From: Balneola sp. EhC07
GTDB taxonomy: Bacteria; Bacteroidota; Rhodothermia; Balneolales; Balneolaceae
Assembly: GCF_001650905.1 (NCBI RefSeq)
Contig: NZ_LXYG01000019.1
Coordinates: forward strand, 62,001 to 126,000
Direction: 5' to 3'
Length of the DNA: 64,000 nt
Positions 16,703-24,276 of this stretch are shown here, piece by piece; the stretch's first letter is position 1; each line of letters begins with the position of its first letter. Below the pieces are notes generated by a model. The model saw nothing but the letters and a program-made list of their open reading frames with translations. It did no database searches and was not told the origin of the DNA. The position numbers and the translations under genes are program-made.

Positions 16703-17690
16703 TCAAATAGTTTTTCAGTTCAAATATTGATTTTACAAATTTTATTTCCCCTTCCGAATCGGAAATTAATTTTTCTTTTGCCTGCTTAGTAAAATCATCG
16801 TTATTTGGAAGCAAATCGTTTAAGGAAATAACTGAAACCCCTCCCATTTTGGAAGCTGTTACTAAAGACGCTGAAGAAAAAGAAACTACTGCATGCTTTA
16901 CTTTATTAAAGAAAAACTCCACAGGAAGAAATTCCGGCAATGTTTCAAGATTAGATAAAGATCCTATATTTCCCAATTTAGGATGCATTTTAACAACAAA
17001 AGCATATTGTTCTAGTAAGTTATAGATTTCTGATACCTTTTTATTGTATTCTTTTGAATTATGTGAGCCTATTTTGATATTTTGTGCAACAAAAAGGAAA
17101 TTAAAAGGAGAGTAATCAATATTTAATTTTCCGAAAAGCTCGAGAGTTTTTTCATAATATTGATTTGTTTCATACTCTATTACCAAACTATTTTCTTTGA
17201 TGAAGTTTAAATTTAAACTGATCATCACATTTTTCTTTGTTGTCTTTCTTAATTCAAGTGGAACTTTCTCATAAAATACTACCAATAATAACTTTTGGAT
17301 GATCAGTTTAGCCTCCCGAAAATTAGGGATTTTTTTTCTAAAAGAATTATAGACCATTTCAAAATCATGAAAAATTGGTCTTTCCCCTTTCTTAATCATA
17401 GTATGAATTAACAAGAAGCAAAAAACAGCAAATTGAGTATGAGAAAAATGGAGTTCGTCATTATCCACAATATTTAGAATAGTTGTAATTTCTTTTTTAA
17501 CCGCTTTAATTTCTGTAAAGAATGACCTAATCTTGAACAAGCGATGGCGAAGTACCGGTATGTCAATATATTCGCAAGCTTTGAATACATTTTCTGATGC
17601 AGTAATAACCGTAACCGAGTTATTTAGAACAAATTTGTTATACAATGCCAAATTAAGCACCTGATAGGACTGACAATAGAAGTATTTCAT
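16683..17690 (-). CDS. candidate nonulosonate (sialic-acid-like) transferase
   Basis: A 335-residue protein I cannot place with certainty. Two features point to bacterial sialyltransferase-type folds (GT38/GT52/poly-sialyltransferase group): 'VVKMHPKLGN' near residue 235 resembles the HP motif, and 'AVVSFSSASLVTASKMGG' near residue 270 resembles the S-S/T motif; both bind the CMP moiety in that group. The upstream D/E-D/E-G catalytic motif is not obvious; 'IFHDFEMVYNSF' sits about where it would be expected. It starts at an ATG at 17690 (a TTG at 17696 is less likely). Position next to wzx and the nonulosonate genes fits a CMP-nonulosonate-dependent transferase. It could also be an unrelated GT-B enzyme. 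Confidence 0.55.
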   Translation of the reverse strand: MKYFYCQSYQVLNLALYNKFVLNNSVTVITASENVFKACEYIDIPVLRHRLFKIRSFFTEIKAVKKEITTILNIVDNDELHFSHTQFAVFCFLLIHTMIKKGERPIFHDFEMVYNSFRKKIPNFREAKLIIQKLLLVVFYEKVPLELRKTTKKNVMISLNLNFIKENSLVIEYETNQYYEKTLELFGKLNIDYSPFNFLFVAQNIKIGSHNSKEYNKKVSEIYNLLEQYAFVVKMHPKLGNIGSLSNLETLPEFLPVEFFFNKVKHAVVSFSSASLVTASKMGGVSVISLNDLLPNNDDFTKQAKEKLISDSEGEIKFVKSIFELKNYLNEKLNA

Positions 17691-17710
17691 AATCAATTAA
17701 AATCTCGAAA

Positions 17711-19138
17711 TTAACCAGTTTTACTAATTCTAGGCAGATAAGGTTTTAGATATTTGAAATAAACAAAAACAGTGATTGCTAAAATTATTAACGATTTTAA
17801 ACCTAGGCCAATCAATTTTACATCAAAAGACAGAAAATTACTGCTTAAAAAGAAAATACTACTCATTAGGACTGTAAATAGAATAATAAACCATAGTTTC
17901 ATTTTAATTGGATAAAATTTTCTCGATAATATAATTTTTACACATATATCAAATACGTAGGTGATAAAAGTAGACCAAGCAGCACCTATTATACCAAACC
18001 TTGTTATTAACACGTAATTCAGAGCTAGATTTATCACCGCCGAAAAAATAGAGATATACATTACAATTTTAGTATTCTTCATTTGATAAAATGAAAGATT
18101 ATAAAAAGCAGACATCTGGGAAGCCACAAAACCCAAAGAAACGATAGGTATAATGATATGAGCCCGACTATATTCTGAAGGAAATAATAGTGAAATTACG
18201 TCTTCGCCAAGAATACTTACAACAAACCCTCCAAAAATAACTACCGACATAAATGCCGTACTTAGCTGAGTTATTTTCCTTTCTACCTTTTCTGGATCGT
18301 CAGAGGTATTTACCAATTTATAAAAATAAGGGTCAAAGGCTTTCTTAAAAGCCATTGAAAAAATCAATACTAAACCAGCTATTTTATAGCCTAGTGAATA
18401 TACACCTACCGATTGCAAATCAGTAAACCTTTCTAAAAATACTCTATCAGACAGATTCATTACCCACGCTGATAAATTTGCCGGTATCATTGGAAGCGAA
18501 AATGCAAGGGCCACTTTTATATATTCTACTTTAAATGTGAGACGGATAAAACGTAGTGTGACTCCAACATATATCAGCGCCATGACAACCTCACCTAGTA
18601 AATATCCCTGTAAATATCCTACAGCACCAGCTTCTAAACCAACCACAAAAAAAGTAATACCCAGATTAGTCACAATGAAATGAAGTAAAGATAAACTTAC
18701 GTAATTCTTTGCCTTTTCTTTTACTTGTAAATAAGCTAAAGGAATATTACTAAAAACAGAAAAAAATGAAGCTCCAATAGCTAATGCAAAATAGGGATAA
18801 AATGATATTGAAGAATAAATCAAACTTACAATTGGGCTACCCACAAAAAGTAAGATCGTAGCTAGAGATGCCAATAAAAAAATTGTAACAGCTAAAGTGC
18901 CTAAAAATTCTTCTCGCTCCTTTTCATTGTAATCATAAATTAACCTGAAAATAGATCTACTTAGAGAAAAGGTAAAAAAGATTACCAAAACACCATTCAA
19001 AGCTAACAAAGAATTTATGATTCCATACTCTTCAGTACTTAGATAGGAGGTGTATAATGGAAGTAGAAAAAAAGATGCTACTTTAGGTAAAACATTTCCT
19101 AAAGTATAAAAAAAAGAGTTCTTAATTAGCTGTGACAT
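17711..19138 (-). CDS. wzx: repeat-unit flippase (Wzx, polysaccharide transporter family)
   Basis: A 475-residue membrane protein with about 12-14 hydrophobic segments and the typical opening 'LIKNSFFYTLGNVLPKVASF' followed by 'LLPLYTSYLSTEEYGII', the signature of the MVF/PST flippases that move lipid-linked repeat units across the inner membrane. 'FSLPMIPANLSAWVMNLSDR' in the middle is also typical. It starts at an ATG at 19138, overlapping the SGNH hydrolase gene by 13 bp. Together with Wzy, Wzc and an SLBB protein it defines a Wzx/Wzy-dependent export route. Confidence 0.93.
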   Translation of the reverse strand: MSQLIKNSFFYTLGNVLPKVASFFLLPLYTSYLSTEEYGIINSLLALNGVLVIFFTFSLSRSIFRLIYDYNEKEREEFLGTLAVTIFLLASLATILLFVGSPIVSLIYSSISFYPYFALAIGASFFSVFSNIPLAYLQVKEKAKNYVSLSLLHFIVTNLGITFFVVGLEAGAVGYLQGYLLGEVVMALIYVGVTLRFIRLTFKVEYIKVALAFSLPMIPANLSAWVMNLSDRVFLERFTDLQSVGVYSLGYKIAGLVLIFSMAFKKAFDPYFYKLVNTSDDPEKVERKITQLSTAFMSVVIFGGFVVSILGEDVISLLFPSEYSRAHIIIPIVSLGFVASQMSAFYNLSFYQMKNTKIVMYISIFSAVINLALNYVLITRFGIIGAAWSTFITYVFDICVKIILSRKFYPIKMKLWFIILFTVLMSSIFFLSSNFLSFDVKLIGLGLKSLIILAITVFVYFKYLKPYLPRISKTG

Positions 19139-19830
19139 AATAATTCAGCCAATCGATTTTTTACAAGTTCATGTCCTGCTTTATTTGGATGGTATCCATC
19201 TTCATATATTCTATAATCATATTTTTTTGCATCCAGTGGTAAAATAATCTCAACCATTTTATTTTCTGAACTAATTTTTTTGTAAAAATCATTGTATTTG
19301 TCAACATTTTGTAAAATCTGAGGATTTTTATCTACCATTTTTTCATCAGGGTATGCAATACCTATAATTATTATTTTACTAACCCCAATATTATAGGCTC
19401 TTTCTATGTAGTTATTTATATTAATTTTGAATTTATCAAAAGAAACTAAAGTATTTCCAAGATTTCTTTTCCTTAGTACCTTAATAAGACTTAAATAATT
19501 TGTCTTTATAAGATTTGGAACTCTCGATACCAACTTTCTTTCAAACTCATATAAAAGTCTCGGAGCACAATCTACAATTCCAAGTTGCAATATTATAGTA
19601 TGAGGCAAATATGCTTCCAGACAATCTGCTCCCTTTGGCCAACCATCTACTCCTTTCTTTCCGCCTCCCATGGTGACTAGAATTTCTGTAGTTAGTTGCC
19701 GCTTAAAAAATGAAATGAAATCAAAATCAGGAAACTCCTTTTTAAGCTTAAAAAACCATGTATCCTCATATTTATTAAGATGGCCCGGCAAGCATAATGA
19801 ATCTCCAATACAAAGAACTTTTTTTTCCAT
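19126..19830 (-). CDS. SGNH/GDSL-like hydrolase
   Basis: A 234-residue soluble protein of the SGNH fold. Block I is 'KVLCIGDSLCLPGH' with the nucleophile serine at about residue 11; the oxyanion glycine lies in 'TMGGGKKGVDGW'; 'ILQLGIVDCAPR' sits where block III normally reads GxND; and 'DGYHPNKAGHELVKNRL' supplies the Asp-x-x-His pair at the C-terminus. No signal peptide is visible, so it should act in the cytoplasm, perhaps as a sugar O-acetylesterase or O-acyltransferase on a nonulosonate or on the lipid-linked unit (inference). It sits between the YhcH-like gene (8 bp gap) and wzx (overlap). Confidence 0.8.
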   Translation of the reverse strand: MEKKVLCIGDSLCLPGHLNKYEDTWFFKLKKEFPDFDFISFFKRQLTTEILVTMGGGKKGVDGWPKGADCLEAYLPHTIILQLGIVDCAPRLLYEFERKLVSRVPNLIKTNYLSLIKVLRKRNLGNTLVSFDKFKININNYIERAYNIGVSKIIIIGIAYPDEKMVDKNPQILQNVDKYNDFYKKISSENKMVEIILPLDAKKYDYRIYEDGYHPNKAGHELVKNRLAELLCHS

Positions 19831-19838
19831 CTATTAAA

Positions 19839-20276
19839 TTACTTTTCAAGCATTGGAATTTTAAAAACAATTTTTTTAACAATCTGCGGCTGTTTAATTA
19901 AGCCTCCTGTAACATGGGCTTCATTTGTAAATAAAACAATAAAATTGCCCTTTCTTAAAATTAATTTTTCATCAACCGCCCCTTCAAAAAGTTGATAATC
20001 ATCATTCTCCATGTACTCTGTAACGGGTTTTAGATTGGTCGTGTCCTGAATTCCAATATATTCTTCCCCCTCCAAAATATAATGTACATCAATGTACCTT
20101 TGGTGGTTTTCAAATTTTGATAAATCAAATTTTTTTGTCTCATATTCAAGGTGAATTGCCTTTATGGTATCAGGAAGAAGTTCTTCGTCCATGCCTGCAT
20201 TAACCCATACTATAAGCTTATTAAATTCTCTACTGATTTTATATCTTTCTAAATCAGAAATTTGATCTTTAATCAT
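19839..20276 (-). CDS. YhcH/YjgK/YiaL family protein (NanQ-like sugar-acid anomerase)
   Basis: A 145-residue cupin-like protein of the YhcH/YjgK/YiaL family (DUF386). Family marks are 'FENHQRYIDVHYILEGEEYI' near residue 55, 'LFTNEAHVTGGL' near residue 113 and 'VKKIVFKI' at the end; the glutamate and histidines of the metal site are present. E. coli YhcH (NanQ) opens and interconverts anomers of N-acetylneuraminate, and YhcH homologues normally sit in sialic-acid catabolism. Here the gene lies in a nonulosonate biosynthesis run, its start overlapping the stop of the cytidylyltransferase by one base (TAATG). A role in presenting the right anomer to the CMP-transferring enzyme is a reasonable inference. 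Confidence 0.88.
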   Translation of the reverse strand: MIKDQISDLERYKISREFNKLIVWVNAGMDEELLPDTIKAIHLEYETKKFDLSKFENHQRYIDVHYILEGEEYIGIQDTTNLKPVTEYMENDDYQLFEGAVDEKLILRKGNFIVLFTNEAHVTGGLIKQPQIVKKIVFKIPMLEK

Positions 20277-21073
20277 TATTTATAATATCTAGCTTTGATT
20301 TCTTTGATATTGCTTAAGTTTCTAGAAAAGAAATTATCAATTCTTTGTACGACTTCCTTATCAAGAGCAAGTTGTGTTCTGTGTTTATGTATTTTTTCGA
20401 AATCAGGGTTTTCACTTAATACATTAATTACCTCATGATATGAAGGAACAGCTGAAGCAGGAAAAAGTGAATATATTTTCTCTATAAACTGATAATCTTC
20501 TAGATAATCTGTTGTAATCCTTAATTCTTGTCTATTATAATATTTCTCTACTTCAATTTTATGAGTATCAAATACTTCTGGTCTATTTATAAGTGTACCC
20601 CATATTTCAGTATCTACTTCTTTTTTAATCTCACAAATTGTCTTTAAAGCTTCAGGGCGTATACCATATACTGCACATCCTATTGGTAATCCTTCAATGT
20701 AAATAAAATCATTTTTTCCCTTTTTAGCCTGATCTACAACAAGGTTTGCGTGGTGAATACTAAATAATGGGTTCTCCCCCGTAATATTAATTATATATTC
20801 TAAACCATAAAATTCAGCGGCATCACTTAGTCTTTTAAGCACATCCATCTCACTACCCAGATAGTAGTAGATGTTATTTTTCTTTGCAACATCTACGAGT
20901 GTTTTATCTTGTGGATTGGTAGAAGTACAGAGTATAATCTCAGAAATATCAGTGACTTTTTTACATCTCTCTATCACTCTTTCAATTATACTTTTACCAT
21001 TTAAATCCAAAAGTAATTTTAGAGGCAGTCGTGTTGATTTTAGACGAGCCGTAATAAGAAAGCCAATTTTCAT
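20276..21073 (-). CDS. SpsF-like cytidylyltransferase (candidate CMP-nonulosonate synthetase)
   Basis: A 265-residue nucleotidyltransferase of the SpsF/CMP-KDO synthetase group. 'FLITARLKSTRLPLKLLLDL' is the CTP-binding P-loop-like opening (arginine and lysine conserved), followed by 'GKSIIERVIERCK', 'IILCTSTNPQDK' and 'IINITGENPLFSI' in place of the usual TGDxPLxD metal site. The second acidic residue of that site is replaced by serine, which is worth noting. It is the only CMP-sugar synthetase-like gene in the locus, immediately downstream of the SpsE-like synthase (3-bp gap), so it may activate the products of one or both NeuB-type synthases. Confidence 0.85.
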   Translation of the reverse strand: MKIGFLITARLKSTRLPLKLLLDLNGKSIIERVIERCKKVTDISEIILCTSTNPQDKTLVDVAKKNNIYYYLGSEMDVLKRLSDAAEFYGLEYIINITGENPLFSIHHANLVVDQAKKGKNDFIYIEGLPIGCAVYGIRPEALKTICEIKKEVDTEIWGTLINRPEVFDTHKIEVEKYYNRQELRITTDYLEDYQFIEKIYSLFPASAVPSYHEVINVLSENPDFEKIHKHRTQLALDKEVVQRIDNFFSRNLSNIKEIKARYYK

Positions 21074-21076
21074 GAT

Positions 21077-22129
21077 TTATTTAATAAACTGTTCAAAATT
21101 ATTTTTTATAAATTCAAACTTCACATTTGAATAATCTATAATTTCATCTTTTGCTATTTCCTTATTGGCTCTCAATCCGATCAACTTAGGTAAATCATTT
21201 TGCGACAAACTACTACTCTCATTTGTCCTTTTGAAGGCTATATTCTTAAGGGTAATAGTTTCATTTTCTTGAATATCTTCTTTGGCCACAATAGCTTTTT
21301 TCATGGGGCCGGTATTGCCATATTTTAATTCTGCATCTGACATTTGAAGAGGATCATCTCCAAAAGTCTTATAAGCTATAGAATGTAACTCCTTAATTCT
21401 TTTCATTTGTTCTAAACTAACTGCAGCCTGTGAATCAACCCTATCTTCACCAAAAGTGTGTGTAAAATGTTTCTCTAAAACATTAAAACCCATTGCCGCA
21501 GCAAAAGAACTTATTGATGGGTTATCTGAATCCGAAGGGTCACTATGGTCAGCATAACCTATCGGATAGGCAAATATTTCTTTGAGAATATTCATGCGGG
21601 ATAATTTTACATCGGAAGGATGAGTTGGGTAATTTTGGAATCCATGCATCAAAAAAATGTCTTTTTGGTTGTGTGCTTCTAAATAATCAATGGCATACTT
21701 TATTTCTTCTATTGTTGAACCTCCTGTACCTAATATTACAGTCCCATGAAACTTTGAAGCCTCTTCGAGCAGGAAAACATCGTTGATCCCAGTTGCATGA
21801 ATTTCAATAGCATTTATTTCTATATCTAATCTATTCACCCACTTTATACTTTTAACATCATTGCAAAGTAGTACTAAATCTAGTTGCTTAGAATAAGCAT
21901 ATTCGATTATCTCTTTCCATCCGCTTTCACTAAAACACCATTTCCTTATTGTTTCAATTACTTCATGGTTTTCTACCATATAATCATTTAATTCAAGTAA
22001 CAAATGAAACTTGATTGCATCTAATTTTAGATTAAAGGAATGATCAATCAACTCTTTTAAAAACTCCTTATTACCCATATGGTGAAAAGCAGTTTCTCCA
22101 ATTATATACGGTCTATTTTTTGGTATCAT
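21077..22129 (-). CDS. divergent NeuB/SpsE-family synthase with SAF domain
   Basis: A 350-residue sialic-acid-synthase family protein that should condense phosphoenolpyruvate with an aldose. The TIM-barrel part (about 1-270) keeps the catalytic lysine ('AIKFHLL'), the metal histidines ('GYADHS' and 'LEKHFTHTF') and 'LMHGFQNYPTHPSDV', the counterpart of the usual LHCxxxYPTP. The usual opening EAGVNHNG is changed to 'GETAFHHMGN', and the usual GPDHxxS substrate loop to 'EDRVDSQAAVS'. A SAF (antifreeze-like) domain follows from about residue 280 ('GPMKKAIVAKEDIQENE'). It differs clearly from the second, canonical NeuB-type enzyme at 24273, so it probably uses another sugar. It sits in a run with SpsF-like and PtmE-like genes. 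Confidence 0.88.
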   Translation of the reverse strand: MIPKNRPYIIGETAFHHMGNKEFLKELIDHSFNLKLDAIKFHLLLELNDYMVENHEVIETIRKWCFSESGWKEIIEYAYSKQLDLVLLCNDVKSIKWVNRLDIEINAIEIHATGINDVFLLEEASKFHGTVILGTGGSTIEEIKYAIDYLEAHNQKDIFLMHGFQNYPTHPSDVKLSRMNILKEIFAYPIGYADHSDPSDSDNPSISSFAAAMGFNVLEKHFTHTFGEDRVDSQAAVSLEQMKRIKELHSIAYKTFGDDPLQMSDAELKYGNTGPMKKAIVAKEDIQENETITLKNIAFKRTNESSSLSQNDLPKLIGLRANKEIAKDEIIDYSNVKFEFIKNNFEQFIK

Positions 22130-22130
22130 C

Positions 22131-23177
22131 TCAAAATTTTAAAGTCTTAATATCTTCTTGTGCTTTTTTATAATCATCAGGTTTTCCTATATCAAGCCAA
22201 TATTCCGACATTGGATAAGATAATACCTTTTTTTTATCTGCAATAAGCCCTTCCATTAAATCTGTCGTATTAAAAAATAAATCCTTGGGTATTCTGTCAA
22301 TTATCTCCCTTTTCATCAGGTAGATGCCTCCATTTGAATAATAAGTATAAGTAGGTTTTTCTTTAAAACTCATCACATGCCCGTTGGACGTTTCTAAAAC
22401 TGCATAAGGAACATCCACTTTATATGGAATGGTTACTACCGCAAAGTCAGCTTCTTCTTCTTTAAATCGTAAAAAAAAGTTCTCGTAATCTAAGTTCGTG
22501 AGAATATCTGAATTGGTTACTAAGACATAATCATGAATGAAATTATCTATTTTGGATACCGAACCAATGGTACCTAAAGGTTCGTCTTCCCAGACGTATT
22601 CGATGTTTAAGTTTTTATGATTGCCATTACCAAAATATTCTTCGATTTGTTCTCCAAGGTAATTCACTGAAATCCAAAAATCGTCCATTCCGAAAAGAGA
22701 CAACCGTTGAATGTTATGCTCCAGTATAGGTTTATCTCCAATTATCAACAAAGGCTTTGGGGTCTTTTCTGTTAATGGGCGTAACCGAGAGCCTTTTCCA
22801 CCAGCCATAATAACTACATCTACCGGTAAATAGGATTTTAAATTCCCAAAATTTACTACATTAACAATGCGCCCATCTTTATCCAAAATTGGAATAACCT
22901 TAAAATTATTCTCCCTGTATTCTATTACTTTTTGAATATCTTGATCTCCCTTTCTAATGAATCTTGGTTTAGTTTGAATAATATCGTCTACCGGCTTTTC
23001 CAATTCTATTCCTCTTATAAGCCCTCTACGAACATCACCATCTGTCAAAGAGCCGATAAGCCTATTAGAATCATCAACTACAAACACAATAGCATCCTTA
23101 GCCAACTCGTCCAAAACATTTAGTGATTCTCTAATAGAAGTACCTGAAGGGATTAAGTGCTCTTTAAAATGACGCAT
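22131..23177 (-). CDS. CBS-domain sugar-phosphate nucleotidyltransferase (PtmE/LegX-like)
   Basis: A 348-residue protein with two N-terminal CBS repeats (about residues 8-115: 'FVVDDSNRLIGSLTDGDVRR' and 'VIPILDKDGRIVNVV') joined to a nucleotidyltransferase domain ('VVIMAGGKGSRLRPLTEKTP' at about 120-140, 'TNSDILTNLDYENF', 'YWLDIGKPDDYKKA'). In Campylobacter the same arrangement (PtmE/LegX) makes GDP-glucosamine, the starting nucleotide sugar of the CMP-legionaminate pathway. Its location with LegB, LegC, LegH, LegG and LegI supports that role here. The CBS pair may sense a nucleotide. It overlaps the legG-like gene by 14 bp. Confidence 0.88.
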   Translation of the reverse strand: MRHFKEHLIPSGTSIRESLNVLDELAKDAIVFVVDDSNRLIGSLTDGDVRRGLIRGIELEKPVDDIIQTKPRFIRKGDQDIQKVIEYRENNFKVIPILDKDGRIVNVVNFGNLKSYLPVDVVIMAGGKGSRLRPLTEKTPKPLLIIGDKPILEHNIQRLSLFGMDDFWISVNYLGEQIEEYFGNGNHKNLNIEYVWEDEPLGTIGSVSKIDNFIHDYVLVTNSDILTNLDYENFFLRFKEEEADFAVVTIPYKVDVPYAVLETSNGHVMSFKEKPTYTYYSNGGIYLMKREIIDRIPKDLFFNTTDLMEGLIADKKKVLSYPMSEYWLDIGKPDDYKKAQEDIKTLKF

Positions 23178-24276
23178 AGTTATTCTTCAATATTTTAACA
23201 ATTCTTTTTGCAGTGTTAGATTTCTTATAAATATTAGCTCCATTAAATGATCCCAGATGTTTCACTTCCTCAATGCTCTTTAATATTTCTTTAGAACTAA
23301 AAGAACAATCTACTACATTTGTACTCTTGGCTCGTCCTTTTTGCCTGTTTCCCACGTTTATTACATACTTCTCGAAAGAAGCCGCTTCTATGATACCACT
23401 TGAAGTATTACCTACTAAGAATTCTGAATACTTCATTGCATTGAAATAATAAGTTTTACCAAAGCTTTCAATACATAGAAGTTGTTCTGGGATTTCATTT
23501 TTCAATTCTTCAATAGCATTTCGAAATATCTTTCCATTCGTGTCTGCATTTGGCATCGTAATCACCAAAAAATATTCATTGCTCATTTCTTTCAATGCGG
23601 ACTTCATTTCCAGTGCATACCTTTGGTTTTTATTGATATCTACCGTTTCAGGGTGAAAAGTTATCAAAACGAATGGGCCATAAGGGAGATTAAATTTATT
23701 TTTAAAATTTTCTTCCCCCATAAATTGGAATTCTTCAATACTATCTAAGCTAAGAGATCCTACATTATATATATGGTCTCTATTATTAATTATTGACTGG
23801 ATTCTTTTTTTATAAGCTTCAGTTGAAGAGAAATGAATTTTTGAGGCTAGGGTAATTTGATGCCTGTAGATGTTATCAATGGCTCCTAGTGTCGTTTCTC
23901 CGCCATGCAAATGCACAAATTTCACTCCAAATGGGATACCCGCTTGTACCGCAGCTGACACTTCAAACCGATCACCCAAACAAAATACCAAATCAAATTT
24001 ATTTATTGACCAATAATCAGAAAATTTTGTTGCTGTCAGCCCATAGGAAGTGCTTATTCCATTTGGATTGTCATTTAATAAAAGAGATTGAATGAGATCT
24101 ATATTACTAAATCCTGTTTTTTTTATTTCAGAAATCGTTTCACCATGAAAGTGTGAACCGTGGGTACCAAAGGCAATGATCTTTATATCAAAAAACTCAT
24201 CCTTTTCCATTTGCTTAAGTAACGGAAGGTAAATCCCAAAATCAGCTCTCGAACTTGTAAGAACTCCAATTTTCAT
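23164..24276 (-). CDS. legG: hydrolysing NDP-sugar 2-epimerase (LegG/NeuC family)
   Basis: A 370-residue enzyme that should release a free 2,4-diacetamido or N-acetyl mannosamine-type sugar from its nucleotide, providing the substrate for the NeuB-type synthase. It starts 'MKIGVLTSSRADFGIYLPLL', the NeuC/LegG hallmark, with 'VFCLGDRFEVSAAVQAGIPF', 'HLHGGETTLGAIDNIYRHQI' and 'FLVGNTSSGIIEAASF' further on. An ATG at 24291 would add five residues; I prefer the ATG at 24276 because it gives an ATGA overlap with the LegI stop at 24273 and begins at the conserved start. With LegB/LegC/LegH in the same run, the di-amino substrate is more likely than plain ManNAc. Confidence 0.93.
   Translation of the reverse strand: MKIGVLTSSRADFGIYLPLLKQMEKDEFFDIKIIAFGTHGSHFHGETISEIKKTGFSNIDLIQSLLLNDNPNGISTSYGLTATKFSDYWSINKFDLVFCLGDRFEVSAAVQAGIPFGVKFVHLHGGETTLGAIDNIYRHQITLASKIHFSSTEAYKKRIQSIINNRDHIYNVGSLSLDSIEEFQFMGEENFKNKFNLPYGPFVLITFHPETVDINKNQRYALEMKSALKEMSNEYFLVITMPNADTNGKIFRNAIEELKNEIPEQLLCIESFGKTYYFNAMKYSEFLVGNTSSGIIEAASFEKYVINVGNRQKGRAKSTNVVDCSFSSKEILKSIEEVKHLGSFNGANIYKKSNTAKRIVKILKNNYASF

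Noticed and set aside
21077-22129. Degenerate or dead copy of the NeuB synthase
   Set aside because: The frame is intact, the metal histidines, catalytic lysine and SAF domain are kept, and the gene is tightly coupled to its neighbours; divergence looks functional.
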